This document shows positions 1 to 5,867 of a DNA stretch of 6,537 nt, one piece after another. Origin of the DNA: Competibacteraceae bacterium UBA2792 (GTDB lineage Bacteria; Pseudomonadota; Gammaproteobacteria; Competibacterales; Competibacteraceae); the NCBI GenBank assembly GCA_002352125.1, contig DEHU01000062.1, positions 1-6,537 of the forward strand, in the 5' to 3' direction. How positions within the stretch are numbered: position 1 is the stretch's first letter; each line of letters opens with the position of its first letter. Below the pieces are notes generated by a model. The model saw only the letters and a program-made list of their open reading frames with translations, searched no databases and was not told the DNA's origin. Made by a program: the position numbers and the translations under genes.

Positions 1-48
1 TGCAACATCAAGTGGAAACCGGGCAACGAACCGGATTATCACCGCTAG
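1..48 (+). CDS. C-terminal tail of a probable thioredoxin-family (AhpC/TSA-like redoxin) protein, partial
   Basis: Reading from base 1, an open frame gives CNIKWKPGNEPDYHR and then TAG at 46-48. Only the last 15 codons are inside the window, so no catalytic CxxC can be seen. Two things support real coding: 11 of 15 codons end in G or C while second positions are A-rich, and the opposite strand in the same triplets lacks this bias. From memory, a tail of the form CNIKWKxGNEPxY ends a group of roughly 180-residue thioredoxin-fold redoxin proteins of bacteria, so I infer that family; I could not check it. It would be a cytoplasmic or periplasmic thiol-redox protein of unknown substrate. It converges on tamB with a 53-base gap, so it is not in that operon. 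Alternative: a chance open frame of 16 codons. Confidence 0.5.
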   Translation, partial: CNIKWKPGNEPDYHR

Positions 49-101
49 AAGAATTCTTGCCCTCAACCCCACCGCCAGCGGGTGAAGGCAGACCGGCTAC
101 C
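49..101. other. Spacer between convergent genes; weak hairpin, no clear terminator
   Basis: These 53 bases lie between the TAG of the left-edge gene and the TGA of tamB. A perfect 10-base palindrome, AAGAATTCTT, sits at 49-58 directly after the TAG. A weak stem can be drawn at 70-84 (CACC and G against C and GGTG with one bulged G, tetraloop CCAG), but no T-run follows it on either strand. It therefore does not qualify as an intrinsic terminator. Transcripts from the two sides probably end by Rho-dependent termination or overlap; that is inference. Confidence 0.35.
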
Positions 102-3100
102 TCAACGCTCGATGGCGTAGATCAGATCGGCACCCGTTCCGGTGGTGCTGCTGGCGGATTCGAACATCAGGTGCTTGCCGAGCCGGTACTTGACGTTGAA
201 GGTGTTGATCGCATCGAGCAAACCTACTCCATAACCGACATAGAGATCCGGAGTCAGGTATTTGCCGAGCATCAGCGAGGTGTCCTTGCTGCCGCTACCG
301 TCCAGTTGCAAAGAATCCAAACCGACGGCGTCGCCTAGGCTCTTGGTAAGCGCACCGCTGCCCAAGCCCATGGCGCCCGCCGCCTTGAACAACATCGCGG
401 ACTCGGCGCTGGATGCGCCACCGCTGCCGCCCGGAGCCCGGCCCAATACCAGGTAGGAGAGAATATCTGGATCGGGCATCGCCGGCGCCGAGAACAGGGT
501 CAACTTGGGGGTTTTCAAGGTGCCCCGGATTTCGGCGCCGGCGGTGATATCTTCCCCCGTGGATGAATTCTTCCCCAGCCGCGCCACCCGCAAATCTAAA
601 CCCGGATTGTCGAGCGGGCTGCTGCTGAACTGTAGCTGTCCCCGTTGGATTTGGATCTCCTCTCCAAAGATCTTGTAGTTGCCGGCGACCACTTCGACGC
701 TACCGCTGCCGCGCGGCGCCAACTGCGGGGTTTCCTCCACCAGCAAGTTACCCTTGAGTTTTCCCTTGAAAACAGGAGTTTCCAGTTGCACGTCGTCGCC
801 CAGGATCACACGCACCTTGGCAAAAATCTCCATGCCTCGCGATTTCGGTTGCGGTGCCTCGCCGTTGCGGCCTTTGACGACGATGGCATCGTCGGATGCT
901 TTGACCGCACCTGGCCGGCCGCCGCCGGGCCTGAGAAAAGCGCGCGGGATAGTCACCGTGCCGTCGATCCGGGCTTGTTGCTGAGTGATATCGAGCTTGA
1001 GGTCGGGGCTGATCTGGATTTGCAGATCGGCGGTTTTGAGCGCCTGAAAATTCTCGCCCTGGATCGCCAGGTTCAGTTGCGGCTTCAGGGGATCGACTTG
1101 ACCGGTCAGTTGTAGACGCCCCGGATCGGATTGAACCGAGCCGGACAGTTGCAGCGGCCCCTGGCCGGTGCTGGCGGCGTTGAACTGGAGATTCTGGAGC
1201 TTGAGGCCGGCGTCGGGGACCGACAAGCCGGCGTTTTCCAGGCGGATGTTGCCGCGCAGCGCCAGATTGGGCACGGAGCCGGCCACGTCGACGTTCGCCC
1301 GCAATTGGCCCGAAACGTCCTGAATCTGGGGCGCGAATGCCGACACCACTTTGAGATCGGTGATGGAAGCATCGAGTTTGCCGTTCAGTTTGGCGGTACC
1401 GAGAAGATCCTGGGCTTGCAGGGTGGCCTGCAACTGCCCGGTTTGGGCGAGATCGAGCTTCGCTTGACCGCTGGCGGTGCGGCCATCGGTGTTGAGCTGC
1501 AAACTGCCGCCGTTGAGGGCGAAACGGACCGGCTTGCCGTTGGCCGTCATGCTCAGGTTACCGGGGGCGATATTCAGGGCGGCTTTGGCTTGCAGCGCGC
1601 CACCGGTTTTGCCGCTGGCGGTGGCTTCGCCGCCGACGCTGGTCGAGAGCGTCATGCCTTGCGGCAGAAAGTGCTTGAACCGTTCCGGAGTCAGGTTGCC
1701 GAGTTGTACCCGCCCGTCGAAGTCGCCGGATTGGTTCCATCGACCTTGCAGGCACAGCCGGGTGGGAGCGCTGCTCAGACAAGCGGCATCGAGGCTGGCT
1801 TCCTTGGCCGACGCTCGAACCGCTGCCGGTTTTTCCAGGTTCCAGGTGCCAGCCACGGTATCTTTGGCGCCGATCTGGGCAATGCGTCCCTGCCAGAGCA
1901 GAGACGGCGTTTGCAGGCCGCCCGCCAGCGCAACGAGGAAACTGCCGGGATCGCCGGCCAATTCCGCTTTGAGATCGTGTGCGGCCGGCGTGCCGGAGCC
2001 GTCGAGACGGAGAGTTTTCCAGTTTTGGCCTCCCAGCTTGAGCCCCTCGCCGGCGACTTTCAACTGAGAGCGGTTGGCGCCGCCGACATCGACGTTGGCT
2101 TCGCCGCGCAACTGCTGGACTTGCGTGTCGCCCTGCCGCAAATTCCGCACCGCAAAATTGGCCGCCACCACCGGTTTGTCGCGGGGTCCGCTCAGGTTGC
2201 CGGTGCTGGCGACGGTGCCGCTCAGACCGGAAACCAGCGATTTCAGTTGCGGTACGTCCAGCTTCCAGCGCAAATCCCAGCGCTGCGCCAACGATCCGTC
2301 CGCCTCCAGCCGGGCGTCGCCAGCGTTGAGCCGCAGAGCCTTGATCGTCAAGTGTTGATCCTGTATGGCGACGTCGGCGTTGCCGCGCACCGTCTGTCCG
2401 CTCAAGGTGCCGGCGAGCTCTTCCAGCAGCAGATTGGCGTGCAACACCGCGTTCTCCAGACCGCCATCGGTTTTGAGCCGCAGGTTCAGTTTGCCGGGCA
2501 CTTCCTTCCACTGGGCGCCGGGGTTCAATCCTTCGCCGCTGAGCGTCGCCCGCCAGCTCACCGCAGGTGCCCAGGCAGCGTCGGCGGTGGCTTGCAAGGT
2601 ACCCTCCAAAGTCTGACCGCTCAGCTTCACGTCGCGCACGGCTCGATCCGATCCCTGGCCGTTCAAAGTCCAGCGGCCTTTGGGAATGTTTGGACCTTGC
2701 AGGTCGGCGGCGAGCTGGAACCGGTAATCTTTTGGCGTGCCGTCGGCGGTGAATTCGCCTTTGAGGCTTTCCACTTGCGGGGGACCGGCCAACGGCCAGA
2801 CCAGAGATTGCCATTGGCCGGTGGCGTTGAAACGCAATTCCGCGATTTGAACGTCGCCCTTGGCGCTCAACGCCAGCGGCCGGCCGGGAACGGTCAAGTG
2901 CAACTCGTCGAGCTTGATCGCGCTCGGGTCGCCGGCGGCAGCGAAGCGCACGGTCGCCGGGCCGAGTTCCGGTACGGTGGCGTCGATTTCGCCCTTTCCC
3001 CGAAAACGGGCCAGCACGCCTTCGGCATCCAATCGAACGGTCAACGGCTTGCCCGCCAAGTCGGGGACGAACGGTTTGAGGTCGGCCACGTCCAGCTTGG

Positions 3101-3896
3101 CCTTGACCGACCACGCAGGTTCGGCCAAGAGTTGACGAACCTCGCCATCCAGTTCCAAGAGAGCCGCACCGGCGATCTTGTGGGTCAATCGCAGCCGATC
3201 GCGCAGCTTGCCTTCGATCTCGCCTTGGCCGTCGAACGTGCCGTAATCCGGAGTTGGGAATTGCCAAGCCAGTTGGAGCCACAACGGATAGTCGCCGGTG
3301 GGATTCACTCGGCCGTTCAGCCGAACCTCGCCCAGCGGTGATCGGACTTCCAGGGTTTCGACGGTTACGCCATCGGTTTCGGTGCGAGCCTTGAGGTTGA
3401 TAGCGTCCACTTGGATCGGGGGAGCACCGGCCGGTTGGATGTGGATGTCGCGACCTTGCAGCTCGGCGACGGTGACCGCCAGCGGCAACCGGACGTCTGG
3501 CAGGGTCAACGGCTCGGTCGCGGGGGCGGAAGCCGGAGCGGTTTCGTCGCTGGGCGGCAGTTGTAGATTTAAACCATCGAACCGCAGGGTGACGACGTTC
3601 AAAGTCCCGTCGAACAAGTCGGCCGGTTGCCAGTCGAGCTCGCCCTTGGCGAGCGCCACCTTCAACGGGCCGGCCTCGTAGCGGAACTGCTCGACCCGCA
3701 ACGGTCCCAGCAGTCGCCCATCCACTTGGCCGTAATGCAACTGTCCCGGCAAGATTTTGGTCGCCAGCATCAACAAGCCTTTGGCGCCAGTTTCGGTGGA
3801 GACGCCGACGCCGCCGGCCAGCAACAGGAGCAGCAACAGGAACAAGGGCAGCGAAATCAGCCAGAACAACAAACGACGCAGGACGGTCACGTTCAC
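102..3896 (-). CDS. tamB: Translocation and assembly module protein TamB (AsmA-like, DUF490 C-terminal domain)
   Basis: This 1264-residue protein matches the usual length of the family (about 1260 in E. coli). It is the inner-membrane partner of TamA; family members span the periplasm as a long lipid-binding beta-structure and help assemble some outer-membrane proteins and move phospholipids. Residues 7-33 form an uncleaved hydrophobic anchor (RRLLFW, then seven leucines). Residues 116-130 are a Pro/Ala/Glu-rich linker, followed by LPLAVTVAELQGRDIHI, typical of the family. Residues about 140-955 are repetitive short beta-strand units. The last 300 or so residues are the DUF490 region, with DILSYLVLGR at 1144-1153, GLDSLQLDGSGS at 1192-1203 and YVGYGVGLLDAINTF from 1219, ending in DLIYAIER. 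The only cysteines are C706 and C715. The start is GTG at 3896, overlapping the tamA stop by four bases; no earlier in-frame start precedes a stop, and GTG at codon 3 is an alternative. No good Shine-Dalgarno precedes it, which fits coupling to tamA. Confidence 0.96.
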   Translation of the reverse strand: MNVTVLRRLLFWLISLPLFLLLLLLLAGGVGVSTETGAKGLLMLATKILPGQLHYGQVDGRLLGPLRVEQFRYEAGPLKVALAKGELDWQPADLFDGTLNVVTLRFDGLNLQLPPSDETAPASAPATEPLTLPDVRLPLAVTVAELQGRDIHIQPAGAPPIQVDAINLKARTETDGVTVETLEVRSPLGEVRLNGRVNPTGDYPLWLQLAWQFPTPDYGTFDGQGEIEGKLRDRLRLTHKIAGAALLELDGEVRQLLAEPAWSVKAKLDVADLKPFVPDLAGKPLTVRLDAEGVLARFRGKGEIDATVPELGPATVRFAAAGDPSAIKLDELHLTVPGRPLALSAKGDVQIAELRFNATGQWQSLVWPLAGPPQVESLKGEFTADGTPKDYRFQLAADLQGPNIPKGRWTLNGQGSDRAVRDVKLSGQTLEGTLQATADAAWAPAVSWRATLSGEGLNPGAQWKEVPGKLNLRLKTDGGLENAVLHANLLLEELAGTLSGQTVRGNADVAIQDQHLTIKALRLNAGDARLEADGSLAQRWDLRWKLDVPQLKSLVSGLSGTVASTGNLSGPRDKPVVAANFAVRNLRQGDTQVQQLRGEANVDVGGANRSQLKVAGEGLKLGGQNWKTLRLDGSGTPAAHDLKAELAGDPGSFLVALAGGLQTPSLLWQGRIAQIGAKDTVAGTWNLEKPAAVRASAKEASLDAACLSSAPTRLCLQGRWNQSGDFDGRVQLGNLTPERFKHFLPQGMTLSTSVGGEATASGKTGGALQAKAALNIAPGNLSMTANGKPVRFALNGGSLQLNTDGRTASGQAKLDLAQTGQLQATLQAQDLLGTAKLNGKLDASITDLKVVSAFAPQIQDVSGQLRANVDVAGSVPNLALRGNIRLENAGLSVPDAGLKLQNLQFNAASTGQGPLQLSGSVQSDPGRLQLTGQVDPLKPQLNLAIQGENFQALKTADLQIQISPDLKLDITQQQARIDGTVTIPRAFLRPGGGRPGAVKASDDAIVVKGRNGEAPQPKSRGMEIFAKVRVILGDDVQLETPVFKGKLKGNLLVEETPQLAPRGSGSVEVVAGNYKIFGEEIQIQRGQLQFSSSPLDNPGLDLRVARLGKNSSTGEDITAGAEIRGTLKTPKLTLFSAPAMPDPDILSYLVLGRAPGGSGGASSAESAMLFKAAGAMGLGSGALTKSLGDAVGLDSLQLDGSGSKDTSLMLGKYLTPDLYVGYGVGLLDAINTFNVKYRLGKHLMFESASSTTGTGADLIYAIER
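3819..3841 (-). repeat. Two-copy direct repeat, 12-base period, inside the tamB membrane anchor
   Basis: The 11-base word CAGCAACAGGA occurs at 3819-3829 and again at 3831-3841 with one base between, a 12-base period. On the coding strand it spells CTG TTG CTG CTC CTG TTG CTG, the run of seven leucines at TamB residues 20-26. One repeat unit equals four codons, so gain or loss of a unit would keep the frame and change the anchor length by four leucines. Confidence 0.85.
3893..3896 (-). promoter_or_regulatory. Four-base GTGA overlap of tamA stop and tamB start
   Basis: On the - strand the bases read ...GACCTGTGAACGTG. The TGA ending tamA occupies 3893-3895 and the GTG starting tamB occupies 3894-3896. 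Such overlaps usually mean termination-reinitiation coupling. That fits the absence of a clear ribosome-binding site ahead of tamB and would keep the two subunits in step; the coupling itself is inferred. Confidence 0.8.
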
Positions 3897-5698
3897 AGGT
3901 CGGGTCCGATGCTGAAGGAAAAGCGAAACGCGTCACCCGGCGGCCGGTCCAGTCCGGAGGCGAAGTCGATGCGTACCGGCCCGACTGGGGAGCGCCAACG
4001 CAAACCCATGCCGACGCCGGTTTTCGGTTCGGGAGATGCGCCGTCAAAAGCGTCGCCGCTATCGACGAAGGCGGCGACGCTCCAATCGTTCCAAACCCGG
4101 TGCTCGTATTCCACGCTGCCCACCACCAGATTCTTGCCGCCGACGACCGTCCCATCGTCGTCGGTAGGGCCGATCTTGTTGTAGGCGTAGCCGCGCACGC
4201 TGGTGTCGCCGCCGGTGTAGAAGCGTAGCGAGGCCGGCAAATCCTCGAAATCCTCCCGGATCGCGGTCGCGCCGAGATCGCCTCGCGCGATGAGGCGGCT
4301 ATCTTGGTTCAGGGCGCGTACCCATTTCAGGTGCAGAATACCTTGCAAGAAGTTGATATCCGACAGTAGCGCCGTCGAAGCGCCGCGCAATTCAAAACCG
4401 AACAGCAGGCCGCGCGTCGCGTACAGGCGATCGTCGGCGTCGATCCAGGTCCAATTCAGGCCGGGGATCAGCAGCAGCGAGGTAGAACGAGGTTCGTTGC
4501 CGACTTGATAATCTTCGTATTGCAGGTTCAGGTTGTAGTTCTTCAGCCATTTGCCATCTTGTTTCTGCCAGCTACCGCCCAGCGCGATGCGTTCGTAATC
4601 CTGATCGTCGTAGTTCTGCATGGTGTAGCCAGCGGTTATGGCGTACTCGTCGGTGATCGGATCCTGGCCCGGGATCATGTATTTGAACCCGAGCAACGAC
4701 TTGATCGGGGATAGCTGCAGCTCCGCCTCGTAGTGATGGCCTTGCTGGTTGATCCAGCGCTGTTCGGCTTTGATTTTGCCTCGGGGGCCGGTATCGGTGC
4801 CGTAACCCAGGCCGGCGCTGTATTTTCGTTTCTTGTTGGGGGTCAGTTCGACATCGACCGGCGCGGTGGCAGTGGTAGCGTCGGGCGATGCGTTGACTGC
4901 GATCTGAGAGAAATACGAACTGCCGCCGAGATCGCTTTGCAGTTTCAACAAGTCGTTGGCGTCGTAAGGGTCGCCAGGCTTGAAGCGAGGATAGCGGTTC
5001 AGCAGTTTGGGCGACAGGATGCTTTGCTTGAACGTGACATCGCCGAAGCGGTAGCGCTTGCCGGTGTCATAATGCAGTTTGATGGCCGCTTCGTAAGCCT
5101 GTAAATCGATCTCGATGGTGCGTTCGGCAAAACGCGCATCGAAGTAACCACGTTCGGTTGCCAGGGTTTCTAGATTTTGCTTGAGTTGCTCGTACTTGGG
5201 CTGATCGAGGATCTGGCCCTTGGCCAAGGGCAGATTGGCCAGCAGCTTTTGGAAAACCGGATCTTGCGCGGCTTCGCCGAGCACGCGGACATCTACTGCG
5301 GCAATGTGCACCGGGTGGCCAAGCTGAATGCGGTAGCGTGCCTCCCAGCCGCCGGCGGTGCGGTTCAGGGAGCTCTCGATGGCGGGTTCGTAGTAGCCGA
5401 ACGGTTGCAGCGCCTCCCGGATGTTGCGCTCGGCGTTGGCGTGCAACCAACGCAGTTCGGTTTCTTCTGGCGCGGACTTGCCAGCGAAACGGTTGATGTC
5501 GAGGTACGCCAAGACGTTGTCGCGCGGCGCTCCTTCCACGCCATCGACGAGCACGGTCAGCGTACCCGTTCCGGTGGACTCGCCGGCCGGCGCCGGAGCG
5601 GGTTGTTCCTGGGCATCCAGCGATACGGAGAAAAGCGACAGACAGCAGAACAACAGCCAAAAAGGCATGGAGCGCGAGCTTGAACCGGATCGGATCAT
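3893..5698 (-). CDS. tamA: Outer-membrane translocation and assembly module protein TamA (Omp85/BamA superfamily)
   Basis: TamA is the outer-membrane barrel of the translocation and assembly module; its periplasmic part contacts TamB. With the ATG at 5698 the protein has 601 residues (E. coli 577). Residues 1-29 are a signal peptide: an Arg/Ser-rich start, hydrophobic core WLLFCCLSLFSVS, and likely cleavage after SLDA. A Pro/Ala/Gly/Thr linker (30-46) leads to three POTRA domains at about 47-125 (with REALQPFGYYEP), 128-210 (with LATERGYFDARF) and 212-288 (with GKRYRFGDVTF). The barrel runs from about 290 to 601. It carries the Omp85 lid-loop motif GGDTSVRGY (VRGY at 501-504), then VAAFVDSGDAF, SPVGPVRIDFA and a C-terminal FSIGPDL typical of TamA. 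No cysteine remains after the signal peptide. The frame stays open to an ATG at 5842, but those 48 extra residues are Arg-rich, would bury the signal peptide and would cross the promoter region, so I reject that start. ATG at 5668 (MPFWLL) is a second possible start. No clear Shine-Dalgarno precedes 5698. tamB follows with a four-base overlap. Confidence 0.95.
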   Translation of the reverse strand: MIRSGSSSRSMPFWLLFCCLSLFSVSLDAQEQPAPAPAGESTGTGTLTVLVDGVEGAPRDNVLAYLDINRFAGKSAPEETELRWLHANAERNIREALQPFGYYEPAIESSLNRTAGGWEARYRIQLGHPVHIAAVDVRVLGEAAQDPVFQKLLANLPLAKGQILDQPKYEQLKQNLETLATERGYFDARFAERTIEIDLQAYEAAIKLHYDTGKRYRFGDVTFKQSILSPKLLNRYPRFKPGDPYDANDLLKLQSDLGGSSYFSQIAVNASPDATTATAPVDVELTPNKKRKYSAGLGYGTDTGPRGKIKAEQRWINQQGHHYEAELQLSPIKSLLGFKYMIPGQDPITDEYAITAGYTMQNYDDQDYERIALGGSWQKQDGKWLKNYNLNLQYEDYQVGNEPRSTSLLLIPGLNWTWIDADDRLYATRGLLFGFELRGASTALLSDINFLQGILHLKWVRALNQDSRLIARGDLGATAIREDFEDLPASLRFYTGGDTSVRGYAYNKIGPTDDDGTVVGGKNLVVGSVEYEHRVWNDWSVAAFVDSGDAFDGASPEPKTGVGMGLRWRSPVGPVRIDFASGLDRPPGDAFRFSFSIGPDL

Positions 5699-5711
5699 GA
5701 TAAATTTAATT

Positions 5712-5737
5712 GGTCGGCGAACGGTGGCGGCGACCGT
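5712..5737. repeat. Overlapping inverted repeats in the tamA leader
   Basis: Two short inverted repeats share this stretch. ACGGT at 5721-5725 pairs with ACCGT at 5733-5737 over a 7-base loop, and GGTCG at 5712-5716 pairs with CGACC at 5731-5735. They use the same right-hand bases, so only one can form at a time. They lie 14-39 bases ahead of the tamA ATG, and the tamA leader RNA would contain them. Both stems are only 5 bp, so chance is a real possibility in GC-rich DNA. Confidence 0.3.
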
Positions 5738-5765
5738 AGCGGAAAATGAAAGCCACGATTCGTCC

Positions 5766-5780
5766 ACACGATCCGCGTGT
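5766..5780. repeat. 15-base inverted repeat, possible operator
   Basis: ACACG (5766-5770) and CGTGT (5776-5780) form a perfect 5-bp inverted repeat around ATCCG. It overlaps the place where a -35 element for the rightward TATAAT would lie (about 5768-5773), which holds no good -35 match. For leftward transcription it falls at or just after the start site. That position would suit a repressor or activator site, but the arms are short and I recognise no known regulator consensus. Confidence 0.3.
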
Positions 5781-5788
5781 CGTTGGCG

Positions 5789-5794
5789 TTTATA
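5789..5794 (-). promoter_or_regulatory. Candidate -10 box for tamAB (TATAAA)
   Basis: On the - strand these bases read TATAAA, five of six matches to the sigma-70 -10 consensus. The hexamer 17 bases upstream is CGCAAA, a poor -35. If used, transcription would begin near 5782 and give tamA a leader of about 84 bases. The box overlaps the rightward TATAAT. Strength and use are inferred. Confidence 0.35.
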
Positions 5795-5796
5795 AT
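5791..5796 (+). promoter_or_regulatory. Candidate -10 box for cysM (TATAAT)
   Basis: A perfect sigma-70 -10 hexamer lies in the divergent region. Transcription would begin near 5803, leaving a leader of about 65 bases before cysM. No hexamer at 15-18 bases upstream resembles TTGACA and there is no extended TG, so the promoter may need an activator. A positively acting regulator such as CysB would be in keeping with cysteine genes elsewhere, but I see no CysB site that I can defend. Confidence 0.5.
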
Positions 5797-5811
5797 TCCG
5801 TTTAACACATT

Positions 5812-5842
5812 TTGCGGGGTCGAAAAAAGCCCGCCATCGCAA
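5812..5842. repeat. Inverted repeats in the cysM leader
   Basis: TTGCG at 5812-5816 is complementary to CGCAA at 5838-5842, and GCGGG at 5814-5818 is complementary to CCCGC at 5830-5834. The two pairings compete. Between them lies GTCGAAAAAAG. The structure would be in the cysM 5' leader if the TATAAT at 5791 is the promoter. On the - strand the region reads GCGGGCTTTTTT, like the 3' half of a terminator, but no GCCCGC partner precedes it. Possible leader fold; weak. Confidence 0.25.
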
Positions 5843-5858
5843 TTTCCGAAGACCTTCT

Positions 5859-5861
5859 GGA
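5859..5861 (+). promoter_or_regulatory. Weak ribosome-binding site of cysM
   Basis: GGA within CTGGAAC lies six bases before the ATG at 5868. It is a short match to the Shine-Dalgarno sequence at an acceptable distance. No other in-frame start codon exists close upstream, so it supports the chosen start. Confidence 0.5.
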
Positions 5862-5867
5862 ACTTAT

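Noticed and set aside
1..42. A - strand frame starting with GTG at 42 that could begin a gene downstream of tamB
   Set aside because: It is the exact antisense of the + strand tail codons, has poorer third-position GC (6 of 14), and no ribosome-binding site at a suitable distance.
1131..3341. A 736-codon open frame on the + strand opposite tamB
   Set aside because: Its triplets coincide exactly with the tamB codons read in reverse, so it is interrupted only where tamB uses TTA, CTA or TCA. These codons are absent from tamB codons about 186-922, as expected at this GC content. The translation has no recognisable domain.
1558..4155. An 865-codon open frame on the - strand in another frame of tamB and the tamA 3' end
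   Set aside because: It is very Arg-, Ser- and Ala-rich, typical of a shifted frame in GC-rich coding DNA, and it conflicts with two clear genes.
5820..5835. GCGGGCTTTTTT on the - strand, resembling an intrinsic terminator
   Set aside because: No complementary GCCCGC precedes it on that strand, and no gene ends there; it lies upstream of both flanking genes.
5859..5865. GGAACTT, a perfect match to the sigma-E -35 consensus, in an intergenic region next to an outer-membrane gene
   Set aside because: It points into cysM rather than tamA, overlaps the cysM ribosome-binding site, and no TCNAA-like -10 lies about 16 bases downstream.
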